Shown: positions 1 through 5,932 of the stretch, piece after piece
Numbering within the stretch: the stretch's first letter is position 1
Layout of the letters: every line of letters starts with the position of its first letter
Source of the DNA: JBDREA01 sp043820265
Lineage (GTDB): Archaea > Altiarchaeota > Altiarchaeia > IMC4 > JBDREA01
Direction of reading: 5' to 3'
Assembly: GCA_043820265.1 (NCBI GenBank)
Contig: JBDREA010000157.1
Coordinates: 1 to 18,385, forward strand
DNA length: 18,385 nucleotides
Notes under the pieces: generated by a model
Told to the model about the DNA's origin: nothing
Databases searched by the model: none
Seen by the model: the letters and a program-made list of their open reading frames with translations, nothing else
Made by a program: the position numbers and the translations under genes

Positions 1-296
1 TCCTGTAGCGTTGCTACCCCGGAAGACACCGTGTATCTTTGGACATCCACTAACATGGCATAGTTGGGGGGAAGGATCCGGTTTACCTTCGTTCTTATCT
101 GCTGCTCGGTTCCCATTAGCGTCCCGTCGTTTATGAGAGCATTTATCGTATCAAATCCGGTCCTCTGCATCTGAAGCTTGGATTGAATGTTTCTTTCCGA
201 AGCCACTATTCCTTGGTCGGCAGTCGAAAGAAGCGTTAATATTATGACTGCTGCAAGAACCGAATCCAATGTCAAGATAAATCCCTTCGAATCCAT
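1..296 (-). CDS. Pilin-like secreted/membrane-anchored protein, C-terminus beyond window
   Basis: The ATG at 296 lies one base after the TAA stop of the preceding gene, and the frame stays open to the window edge (98 complete codons), so this is a 5' fragment. The N-terminus reads MDSKGFILTLDSVLAAVII. This is a short charged leader, then K-G, then a hydrophobic stretch with an acidic residue (D11) near the position where type IV pilins carry Glu5. Archaeal pilin-like proteins with class III or similar prepilin signals look like this and are processed by a PibD/FlaK-type peptidase. The rest of the visible part is polar, with helix-like spacing. It is the last visible gene of a tightly packed run of three small pilin-like genes, so it is probably a minor pilin or pseudopilin of the same structure. 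The family is inferred from the N-terminal pattern only, and no specific function can be assigned. Confidence 0.7.
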   Translation of the reverse strand, partial: MDSKGFILTLDSVLAAVIILTLLSTADQGIVASERNIQSKLQMQRTGFDTINALINDGTLMGTEQQIRTKVNRILPPNYAMLVDVQRYTVSSGVATLQ

Positions 297-297
297 T

Positions 298-840
298 TTA
301 AATCGGTGCCACAGGGATCAAACCCCCCTCCCAGGGCGCCCCCCAAACGGAGAGCTCAACCACGGCCGCGGCATCCTTGTAGGTCACAACCCTTCTAACC
401 TGCACTCGAATCTGTCCTTCGATGGAAACGCCCGTTTCGTTTATGACGTTGTTGTTCAGGTTGTAGAGGCCGAAGTAGTAGTCGTAGTTTCCCAACCCCA
501 TAATCTCCTTAGAATAATTATAGTCCATCGCTACGAATGCATTCACCTTGTCCTCGGAAAGCACCCGGTCGACATCGCCTGCCAATCCCACGCTCTTTAC
601 GGTTAACCCCATCGCCGCCGCATTCTCCCAGTTCTCGGGCAATCCCTGGGTCTTCACTAAAATATCTGCGGCCTGGTTGCTTTGGATCAAAAGCTCATCT
701 AAGACCTCCTTTTCCTTTATCTTTTGCATGTTTTTGTCCCAGGCGAAAAACGTGAGACTTAGAAGCAATGTGAAAATTGACACTCCCACAAGGAAGTCGG
801 TCGCAAACTGCTGGCCTCCGTCTCCGATCTTCTCAGGCAT
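298..840 (-). CDS. Pilin-like protein with class III-type N-terminus
   Basis: This 180-residue protein begins MPEKIGDGGQQFATDFLVG and continues into a hydrophobic helix of about 20 residues. The pattern of G, then Q, an acidic residue a few positions on, and a hydrophobic segment resembles archaeal class III (pilin/archaellin) signal peptides. Just after the helix is a Glu/Lys-rich amphipathic stretch, then a 'GLPENW' segment and a 'VGLAGDVDR' segment. I associate these with small archaeal pilin-like proteins, though this is recognition from memory. The ATG at 840 overlaps the previous gene's stop by 8 bases; an in-frame TTG at 852 would add four residues (MKSK). The gene ends one base before the next start, so translation is probably coupled through all three. 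It is probably an extracellular minor pilin; its exact role is unknown. Confidence 0.72.
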   Translation of the reverse strand: MPEKIGDGGQQFATDFLVGVSIFTLLLSLTFFAWDKNMQKIKEKEVLDELLIQSNQAADILVKTQGLPENWENAAAMGLTVKSVGLAGDVDRVLSEDKVNAFVAMDYNYSKEIMGLGNYDYYFGLYNLNNNVINETGVSIEGQIRVQVRRVVTYKDAAAVVELSVWGAPWEGGLIPVAPI

Positions 841-1291
841 CTTTGATTTCAACTACACCCTCCCCCATATTCGTCAAACTAATGGTCCGATTCGTTATCG
901 TGAAATCCAATGACCCGAATCCGTCCCTCACCTCAGGCGTCGGCAAAAGACAGGCTTCGATGTAGCCAAGCTCAGCGCTCACCTCCAAAAGCCTGCCCGC
1001 CGCAACCCTCAAAGTCCGCCTAGGCGGAAGCTCGGTAGTAATCGTTGCTCCGGGACCGGTTACGTAAACCGATTCCGCGAGGTTGCTCACCTTCCTGCAG
1101 ACGTCCTGGTTTTCCAAACGAAGCTGCAGCAACGCCAATTCGTCTGTGCGTTCCAAACGGATGAAATAGATTAATGTCAGAAGAAAAACGATAATGCTCA
1201 AGATGACAGTCAACTCAACGGTGTGCTGACCTCTCCGACCCCGAAAAAACCCAAATAAAAAAACCACTGCACCAAACACATAGGAAAACAA
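833..1291 (-). CDS. Class III signal peptide protein (pilin/archaellin-like)
   Basis: The protein has 152 residues from a TTG at 1291. At residues 18-26 it carries RGRRGQHTVEL, a close match to the class III prepilin motif (basic, G, Q, then Glu at +5), followed by a hydrophobic helix (LTVILSIIVFLLTLIYFI). Further on, 'AESVYVTGPGATI' mirrors 'AADTVYSMGPGSKI' in the large surface protein at 4148-5836, so the two share a pilin-type core. The start is uncertain. From TTG the leader would itself be hydrophobic (FSYVFGAVVFLFGFF), which is unusual for this signal class; an in-frame GTG nine codons in would give a shorter leader. It is the first gene of the three-gene pilin run and lies 33 bases downstream of the toxin-antitoxin operon. 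No clear promoter fits in that gap, so it may be read through from upstream. Confidence 0.72.
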   Translation of the reverse strand: MFSYVFGAVVFLFGFFRGRRGQHTVELTVILSIIVFLLTLIYFIRLERTDELALLQLRLENQDVCRKVSNLAESVYVTGPGATITTELPPRRTLRVAAGRLLEVSAELGYIEACLLPTPEVRDGFGSLDFTITNRTISLTNMGEGVVEIKDA

Positions 1292-1296
1292 AACCT

Positions 1297-1304
1297 AAAA
1301 AAAA
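1297..1304 (-). terminator. Oligo-T tract after the AbiE operon
   Basis: Eight consecutive T residues on the minus strand lie about 20 bases after the stop of the zinc-finger/AbrB gene. Archaeal RNA polymerase often terminates at such tracts without a hairpin. It sits only 6 bases before the next gene's start codon, so it could equally be a chance feature of a T-rich leader. Confidence 0.3.
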
Positions 1305-1324
1305 GATATGTTGTGTAAGTCGGT

Positions 1325-1669
1325 CTATGCGACATCTATTATTATGCGTTTTTTGTTTTTCACTGTTATCTGGACTTCTTCGCCTTTAGTTAGATGCATG
1401 TAGTCTGCGAGTTCTCTGCTTATCGGAATCGTAAGTGAGTTTCCGACCTTGGTCACCTTTTTTCTCATGGAGTAGGCATCGAAATCCGGAAGGATTTTTT
1501 CGTATTTTTTTTGGGCGGCCTCCACCTGATCTGAGCTGAGGATTTCTTCCTTGCATTTAGGACAATAGAATGCGTCGACCCCTTCGATAGTTATGTCTCC
1601 GTCGAATAATTTTAGGCGGGTCTTTATCTTTTCGGTCGCAGCTCCGCAGACGCATCTTTGAGCTTTCAT
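1325..1669 (-). CDS. YgiT-type zinc finger + AbrB/MazE-like DNA-binding protein (putative antitoxin or regulator)
   Basis: This 114-residue protein has two parts. Residues 1-45 hold a small zinc finger with Cys6, Cys8, Cys36 and Cys39 (RCVCGA and YCPKCKEEIL), like the N-terminal domain of MqsA/YgiT antitoxins. Residues 68-114 look like a SpoVT/AbrB swapped-hairpin domain (KKVTKVGNSLTIPISREL, then GEEVQITV), as in MazE and VapB antitoxins. The combination suggests a dimeric DNA-binding antitoxin or autorepressor. Its ATG overlaps the stop of the AbiEii-like gene by 4 bases (ATGA) and it has no ribosome-binding site of its own, so its translation is very likely coupled to the toxin gene. A third gene is not part of the classical two-gene AbiE system. 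It could reinforce repression, be an additional antitoxin, or be a leftover antitoxin that has lost its own toxin. Domain calls are firm; the role is inferred. Confidence 0.75.
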   Translation of the reverse strand: MKAQRCVCGAATEKIKTRLKLFDGDITIEGVDAFYCPKCKEEILSSDQVEAAQKKYEKILPDFDAYSMRKKVTKVGNSLTIPISRELADYMHLTKGEEVQITVKNKKRIIIDVA

Positions 1670-2475
1670 TTTATTATTGCCATCTTCGATTCTATTTTAT
1701 CAGCCAGGGTGGGGATAAAGGTCTTCCAGTTAGGCCGTAGGTTTGAGGGGATATAGTGGTTTGTGGACTTTCCCGTGTAGGTGGCTTCCGTCTGGGCTTT
1801 TTGCAGCTTCCTTATTAAGTTGTCCCTGAACTCCTGTGTTGTTTTTCTGATTTTTTTAAACACAAGGATTTTGGAATGAGACCTTTCAAGGAGGAGTGGG
1901 TCGAAGTCTAGGTCGAGGGCATAGTATGCATCATATATGTCTTTGCCCTCGGTTCTCTCGTGGAGGGCAACGAGTTTTTGGCCAAGTAGGTCTTCGAGGC
2001 AGTAGCAAATCATTTGAGGGATTTTGCCGAATGTAAATGGGGAGGATAACACTGCCTTTTGAGGCTTTTTTGCCGCTAAAATTTTACTGTGGCTTAAGTA
2101 GAATTCCGCTCGTACCACGTCTCTGTGGTCGAGTTCGTTTACGTAGCTGCAGTTGAAGCGGAGGGTGCGGTGAATCTGCCTTTTCGGCGAGACTGTGAAT
2201 CCGGTTATCCGGCGCATTCCCTTTTCGATTTCTTTGATTTTTTGGTTTAGGGTCACCGGGGAGATGTAGTCTAAGTCGACGTCTTCGCTGAAGCGGGCGA
2301 CACCCAATTGTGACAAATGGACTCTGTTGAGTGCTGTGCCTCCTTTGAGGACAACGTGTTCTGGGAATGACTCCGCGAGTTGGCTAAGTAATTCGGTTAG
2401 TTTCTCGTCTTTTGAGATGTAGTTGAGGCTTAAACCGGTTTTTAAGGCCTGGAGCCTGAGTATGTCTAGATCCAT
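1666..2475 (-). CDS. abiEii: AbiEii/AbiGii-family nucleotidyltransferase toxin
   Basis: This 269-residue protein belongs to the AbiEii nucleotidyltransferase family, the toxin half of type IV toxin-antitoxin systems, whose members inhibit growth by nucleotide transfer to RNA targets. Visible motifs are the GGTAL loop (residues 45-49), the catalytic-type RFSEDVDLD stretch (61-69, with the metal-binding acidic pair), and the C-terminal KLVALHERTEGKDIYDAYY segment (167-185) that matches the conserved third motif. All key positions look intact, so an active toxin is plausible. I chose the ATG at 2475: it is preceded by GGTGG at 5-base spacing and follows the upstream stop by 2 bases. An open frame back to 2529 would overlap the antitoxin gene and adds residues unlike the family. 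The gene follows the AbiEi-like gene and overlaps the zinc-finger/AbrB gene by 4 bases, forming a three-gene operon. Confidence 0.9.
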   Translation of the reverse strand: MDLDILRLQALKTGLSLNYISKDEKLTELLSQLAESFPEHVVLKGGTALNRVHLSQLGVARFSEDVDLDYISPVTLNQKIKEIEKGMRRITGFTVSPKRQIHRTLRFNCSYVNELDHRDVVRAEFYLSHSKILAAKKPQKAVLSSPFTFGKIPQMICYCLEDLLGQKLVALHERTEGKDIYDAYYALDLDFDPLLLERSHSKILVFKKIRKTTQEFRDNLIRKLQKAQTEATYTGKSTNHYIPSNLRPNWKTFIPTLADKIESKMAIIK

Positions 2476-2477
2476 GT

Positions 2478-3269
2478 TTACCACCATGAGAGGATGTTTT
2501 TTGGACCGAGGTTGTCGGTTATCCCCCATTTTCGATTGTATGTCCCCCGTGTTTTTTGGATGGGCAGTAATCTGGCCTTGGTTTTTTGCTTCCCGTGGAA
2601 GTAGTTAAGGACTTTTACAGGTATTTTTTTGTCGGTTTTTGTTGCTAGGAGGTCGAGGACGTAGCCCGTTCTCTGATGGAGGGTGTTAGAGCTATATCTT
2701 TGGAAATAGGATGTGAAGGTTTTCCAGTCAATTTTTTTATTCAGGTAGAAGGCTTTGGTGAGCGTCGAATATCCGCCTGCATTTTGGGGCCGGCAAAAGC
2801 AGTCGAAGAAGGTTTTTTCCAAGGTGGAGATGTAGACTCCTTTGTGGTGGGTCGTTCCTCTGGCTTTTTCGCCGAGGGAAATGTATTTGAACAGGTATTC
2901 TCCGAGGTGTAGTTCGATCGACTTTTCTTTGGTTGCGACAAATATTGTGAATGGTTCGTAGTCGATGAGGTCGTATATCCGCAGAGCTGATAGGAAGCTG
3001 ATGTAGCCTGGAAATATCTGTTGGGCTAACAGTATGGGGTCGTTGATTATTGGCTTTTCTGAGGGAATGTCTTGGATTAAGTAGAGGTTTCTTTTTAGAC
3101 GGTATAGGTATCCTTTTTGTGCGAGGTGCGAGCAGATCTTGTTGAGGCTCGACGGTGTTTTTTCGGGGAACAACCCCTTCACTGCGTCAGACGATATCGT
3201 TTGGCTGCTATTTTTTCTAAGTAAGCCATATACCTCCTGCTCCAAAGGAGACAAGTAGATTTTTTTCAT
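2478..3269 (-). CDS. abiEi: AbiEi-like antitoxin / transcriptional regulator
   Basis: The protein has 263 residues. Residues 7-66 form a winged helix-turn-helix (LSPLEQEVYGLLRKN, later HLAQKGYLYRLKRNLYLIQ), the DNA-binding head typical of AbiEi antitoxins. The middle contains YISFLSALRIYDLIDYEP and an 'STLEKTFFDCF' segment, matching the AbiEi-type C-terminal domain that neutralises the toxin. In characterised AbiE systems the antitoxin binds inverted repeats in its own promoter and represses the operon, and it counters the toxin without forming a stable complex. The gene order, antitoxin then nucleotidyltransferase with a 2-base gap, is the standard AbiE arrangement. The ATG at 3269 has no Shine-Dalgarno sequence, but a TATA box ends 27 bases upstream, so the message is probably leaderless or nearly so. 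The upstream region is a diverged copy of the one in front of vapBC. Confidence 0.85.
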   Translation of the reverse strand: MKKIYLSPLEQEVYGLLRKNSSQTISSDAVKGLFPEKTPSSLNKICSHLAQKGYLYRLKRNLYLIQDIPSEKPIINDPILLAQQIFPGYISFLSALRIYDLIDYEPFTIFVATKEKSIELHLGEYLFKYISLGEKARGTTHHKGVYISTLEKTFFDCFCRPQNAGGYSTLTKAFYLNKKIDWKTFTSYFQRYSSNTLHQRTGYVLDLLATKTDKKIPVKVLNYFHGKQKTKARLLPIQKTRGTYNRKWGITDNLGPKNILSWW

Positions 3270-3295
3270 AAGATAATACTAATATTGGGAATTAA

Positions 3296-3306
3296 CTATA
3301 TAAAAA
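3296..3306 (-). promoter_or_regulatory. TATA box of the AbiE operon
   Basis: The minus strand reads TTTTTATATAG, 27 to 37 bases before the ATG at 3269. Archaeal transcription starts about 25 bases after the TATA centre, so the message would begin within a few bases of the start codon. The same TTTTTATAT, followed by an ATTAGTAT downstream, occurs in front of the vapBC pair. Confidence 0.55.
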
Positions 3307-3325
3307 TATCTACTTTTTTCCCCCA

Positions 3326-3384
3326 TCTTCCACCCCGGTTTTAGAAATAGATTATATAGGGAACTTTAAAGTATATAAAGGAAA
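3326..3384. repeat. Upstream repeat, copy 1 (before AbiE operon)
   Basis: This segment aligns with 4076-4133. Both share TTCCACC, GAAATAGA, a TATATAG, and then a 17-base identical block, ACTTTAAAGTATATAAA. ACTTTAAAGT is a perfect 10-base palindrome. This copy lies about 14 bases after the vapC stop and roughly 60-115 bases upstream of the abiEi start, a position suited to an operator or upstream promoter element. Either a protein-binding site or a second (distal) TATA element on the minus strand (TTTATATACTTTAAAGT) is possible. Confidence 0.6.
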
Positions 3385-3397
3385 AACCGCCGTCTTG

Positions 3398-3793
3398 TTA
3401 CCAGATTGTTTCGACCCATTTGCTTTTACTTATGTTTTTGTCTCGGGTAAGTATTTGAGCAGAGGTAATCTTTGCAGTAGCAACAATTATTCTGTCATGG
3501 ATTTCAGCAATTGTTTTTATGTCTCGAGCGACCTTTAGGACTCTGTAGTCAAAGGATACAACCACGAAATTAAGAGAGGAGTCGATTTTCTTGAGTATTT
3601 CGGTATAGGTTTTTTCTAATTCGTGTTTTTCGAGGATGTGCATTACCTCAGCTAAAACAATGGTAGGCACCAATACTACGACGTCACCTATTTCAGCCTT
3701 CTCAAATATTCTTTGTGCATTTTTTCCTAACCGTGAGTCCGCAGAGACATACCACAAAAGAGCGTGGGTATCGATAACATATAATTTTTCCAC
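3398..3793 (-). CDS. vapC: VapC-like PIN-domain ribonuclease toxin
   Basis: This PIN-domain protein of 131 residues starts at the GTG at 3793. It shows the four acidic positions of the metal-dependent RNase site: Asp8 in YVIDTHALLWY, Glu49 in VLAEVMHIL, Asp100 in HDRIIVATA and Asp118 in LTRDKNIS. The THALLWY and IHDRIIVATA forms are typical of VapC toxins, which cleave tRNA or rRNA. The GTG at 3793 is 7 bases after the stop of the small upstream gene and gives a normal VapC N-terminus. The frame stays open to a GTG at 3856, but that version would overlap the antitoxin gene by over 50 bases and add a basic extension not seen in the family. No Shine-Dalgarno sequence is visible on this strand. 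Pairing with the 66-residue gene upstream makes a standard type II toxin-antitoxin module. Confidence 0.88.
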   Translation of the reverse strand: MEKLYVIDTHALLWYVSADSRLGKNAQRIFEKAEIGDVVVLVPTIVLAEVMHILEKHELEKTYTEILKKIDSSLNFVVVSFDYRVLKVARDIKTIAEIHDRIIVATAKITSAQILTRDKNISKSKWVETIW

Positions 3794-3800
3794 TTTTTTA

Positions 3801-4001
3801 TCAGAGGAGGGTGTCTTTAAACAAAGACTTTTTAGCCTCTTTAAAATCTTTTTCACAAAATTTTACGTTCTGCACTAATCCCTTCAAAGAAGCAGTCTTC
3901 TTTTTTTCCCCCGGAAACGACCTTAAAAAATCCAGTTTAAGGCTATCTAACTCCTCCTCCATCTTATCCAACTTCCGAAAAAAATATATTCCTGCGTCCA
4001 T
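3801..4001 (-). CDS. vapB: Small VapB-like antitoxin
   Basis: This 66-residue charged protein lies immediately upstream of the PIN-domain gene, as VapB antitoxins do. It starts at the ATG at 4001 and ends 7 bases before vapC. It reads as a helical Glu/Lys-rich segment (KLDKMEEELDSLKLDFLRSF), then a basic loop, then a C-terminal stretch 'FKEAKKSLFKD' that would suit a toxin-binding tail. I see no clear AbrB or ribbon-helix-helix signature, so the DNA-binding fold, if any, is not identified. The call rests on size, charge, and position next to VapC. A TATA box ends about 30 bases before the ATG, implying a leaderless or near-leaderless message. Confidence 0.7.
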   Translation of the reverse strand: MDAGIYFFRKLDKMEEELDSLKLDFLRSFPGEKKKTASLKGLVQNVKFCEKDFKEAKKSLFKDTLL

Positions 4002-4030
4002 TAATACTCATACTAATGATGGATATTAAA

Positions 4031-4039
4031 ATATAAAAA
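4031..4039 (-). promoter_or_regulatory. TATA box of the vapBC operon
   Basis: The minus strand reads TTTTTATAT, 30 to 38 bases before the ATG at 4001. Between this box and the start, an ATTAGTAT matches the same element in the AbiE promoter, so the two proximal promoters look related. Confidence 0.5.
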
Positions 4040-4075
4040 CCCCCCTATCAGATAAACAGCGTATAGGTTCATAAT

Positions 4076-4133
4076 TTTTCCACCACCCCTTTTAAAGAAA
4101 TAGAAAATATATAGTACTTTAAAGTATATAAAT
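4076..4133. repeat. Upstream repeat, copy 2 (before vapBC)
   Basis: This is the diverged second copy of the element at 3326-3384, containing the identical block ACTTTAAAGTATATAAA. Here the palindrome extends to 12 bases (TACTTTAAAGTA). It ends about 15 bases after the stop of the surface-protein gene, the same spacing to the preceding stop as copy 1, and lies upstream of the vapBC TATA box. Confidence 0.6.
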
Positions 4134-4147
4134 TAATAGAGAAAAAT

Positions 4148-5836
4148 TCAACTCCAGCCATAGGGGACCAATTTCATGTCGTCAACATATAATGCCCCTT
4201 CTTCCCCTTTTCCGTACCCTGCAATAAAAAGTTCTATGAAATCTATTCTACCAGGATTTACGTCATTTCGTGATGCTTCAGCTAGTGGAAAGGATATTGT
4301 TTCACTTTCTTTTTCCCAGTCGAATCTTCGATAAGCATATTTGTAGTCATCGTTTACTATCCACCATAGTCCAGTATCTTCATACTCCCCCATTCTCATG
4401 CCAATTCGTAGTTCTTCATTATCACTTGTCATGTTTGGATGGGAAACCCAAAAAGTGAGGTATTCATATCCATTGAAATCCCATACACCAGTATCATCAC
4501 GGTTCATATAGTATGAAAATCCCCCTAAAATAGGGAATTCGTATTCCACTTTCATAGAACAATTTCCTTGAGAAAAATTATTTCCACAATTTGAAAATTG
4601 TCGTCCGACGTGCCCGCTATCTTGTTCATGCCATCGACTCCGAATAGTGCCATCATTTTTATCTTCAAAAGCATCAAATAGAGATATGTTTATATCTGTA
4701 CAATTCCATGGGCATTCATCTATTGTCAGCCATTCCCATTTTGAGACTGTGAACTGTGTTTGGTTTTCTAGTTTGTGGGTCGTGTATCCGTTGTGGTCGG
4801 TTGCGCTGACGTTGATTTCGTATGTTCCGGGTGTGGCGTTCCATGCTAGGAAGTAGACTCCTTCGTATGGGGTGTCTGAGCTGGTGGTGAGGTTGTCTAG
4901 GGTTTGCATTATGTGGGTCTGGTTTGCGATTGTTATATTGAAGGCGTCGACTGGCATGTTGTTGTTTGAGTGGTCGAAGAAGTTGATTTCGTAGTAGACG
5001 GGGTAGGTCTGGTTGAAGGAGGTTTCGGGCTGTCCCTGCTGGTCGAGGGTTTCGACTGTGAGCATTGAGAAGTCGCGGGGGACTTCGATTGTCACGGGAG
5101 TCTCTGCGACGCTGTCGTTGCTCGTGCACTCTATCAATCCGTAGTAGAGGCCTGAAAGCTGTGCTGGCGGGACCTCGAATACTAGTTCTACTTCGCCTGA
5201 TTCTCCTGGGTCTAGGTCGCTTGGCCAGTTGGAGGTCACGGTCCAGTTTCCTGCGTCTCCGCTCACGTTGCATCCGATGTCTGCGACGTAGTCGTCCATT
5301 GAGTTCGTCAGGTTGACGCGCTCGTTCGTCAGATTCAAAGAAGTGTAGTTGGATTGCTCGCCTTCGGGCACGACGAGGTAGAGCTCGGCTGGCTCCATGA
5401 GCATCCCCCAACCAACCATGATGACGCCGGAATCGAGCATCTTGACCGGCACGTTGTAGCTTCTTTGATCTTTGGGGATGAATCCCTTAACCCAGCCTTT
5501 GGTGGGGGAGACGACATCGACCACTGCGTCGTCAGGCAAACTCATCTTGTAGACTATCGTGTGACCGGAGATTTTCTGAGAGACGATTCCATCGGGATTG
5601 GATATGACTGTGAAAATCTTTGAGCCAGGACCCATTGAGTAGACGGTGTCAGCCGCCTTGGCGAGGGTGTCGACGGCGTCGTTTGCCTTGTTGAAGTTTA
5701 TGGTCTGAACGGAATCCGAAAGCGCGTTCGCGTAAAGCACGGCGACCAAAAGCATAAGGGGGGCGATCCATACGAGGTATTCCACTGCGGCCTGGCCGCG
5801 CCTGGATTTATCCAATCCTCCCCGATACAGATTCAT
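4148..5836 (-). CDS. Large class III signal-peptide surface protein with C-terminal jelly-roll-like domain (adhesin-like)
   Basis: The protein has 562 residues from the ATG at 5836. At residues 11-21 it has KSRRGQAAVEY, an excellent class III prepilin cleavage motif (R-G before Q, Glu at +5), then a hydrophobic helix of about 20 residues. A pilin-like core follows, with 'TVYSMGPGSKI' shared with the 833-1291 product. Residues ~150-255 and ~255-367 look like beta-rich extracellular repeats, possibly Ig-like. From ~368 to the end is an aromatic-rich domain with four Cys (CPWNC, NCGNNFSQGNC) ending in 'GALYVDDMKLVPYGW', the look of a carbohydrate-binding or galactose-binding jelly roll. There are 18 N-X-S/T sequons, fitting a glycosylated surface protein. 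Typical pilins are far shorter, so this would be a tip or adhesive pilin. Base composition changes near 4735, where the last domain begins. Ligand unknown. Confidence 0.8.
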   Translation of the reverse strand: MNLYRGGLDKSRRGQAAVEYLVWIAPLMLLVAVLYANALSDSVQTINFNKANDAVDTLAKAADTVYSMGPGSKIFTVISNPDGIVSQKISGHTIVYKMSLPDDAVVDVVSPTKGWVKGFIPKDQRSYNVPVKMLDSGVIMVGWGMLMEPAELYLVVPEGEQSNYTSLNLTNERVNLTNSMDDYVADIGCNVSGDAGNWTVTSNWPSDLDPGESGEVELVFEVPPAQLSGLYYGLIECTSNDSVAETPVTIEVPRDFSMLTVETLDQQGQPETSFNQTYPVYYEINFFDHSNNNMPVDAFNITIANQTHIMQTLDNLTTSSDTPYEGVYFLAWNATPGTYEINVSATDHNGYTTHKLENQTQFTVSKWEWLTIDECPWNCTDINISLFDAFEDKNDGTIRSRWHEQDSGHVGRQFSNCGNNFSQGNCSMKVEYEFPILGGFSYYMNRDDTGVWDFNGYEYLTFWVSHPNMTSDNEELRIGMRMGEYEDTGLWWIVNDDYKYAYRRFDWEKESETISFPLAEASRNDVNPGRIDFIELFIAGYGKGEEGALYVDDMKLVPYGWS

Positions 5837-5865
5837 CTTAACTTAAGGCTTAGGTTTTCTTTCTT

Positions 5866-5885
5866 AAAGAAATATCGGTTTCTTT
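5866..5885. repeat. Small inverted repeat in leader of surface-protein gene
   Basis: AAAGAAA and TTTCTTT (7-base arms, 6-base loop) lie 30-50 bases upstream of the ATG at 5836. A second, overlapping pair (GTTTC/GAAAC, 5878-5893) would compete with it. It could be an operator, part of the TATA region (a TTTAAG lies inside), or a weak terminator for the KaiC-like gene. The A/T-only arms make chance occurrence quite possible. Confidence 0.3.
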
Positions 5886-5932
5886 TTTGAAACGTTAAAT
5901 TCCAACAGTACGCTCGAAAGCAGCTTTTGGAT

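Noticed and set aside
187..606. 139-codon plus-strand frame across two pilin-like genes
   Set aside because: It is opposite two frames with convincing class III-type N-termini, has no ribosome site, and its sequence is unlike any known family.
2476..2529. 18-residue N-terminal extension of the AbiEii protein
   Set aside because: It would overlap the antitoxin gene by 52 bases, while the ATG at 2475 has GGTGG at proper spacing and matches the family start.
3794..3856. 21-residue basic extension of VapC
   Set aside because: The extension overlaps the antitoxin gene and PIN domains normally start a few residues before the first catalytic Asp, as from the GTG at 3793.
3301..4140. CRISPR array or transposon ends from the repeated A/T-rich blocks
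   Set aside because: There are only two diverged copies, in direct orientation with a gene pair between them, and no transposase or spacer pattern.
4716..5411. 231-codon minus-strand frame rich in Arg
   Set aside because: It lies within the surface-protein gene in another frame on the same strand. Its Arg/Pro/His-heavy composition has no domain pattern, as expected from a shifted frame of a G/C-richer stretch.
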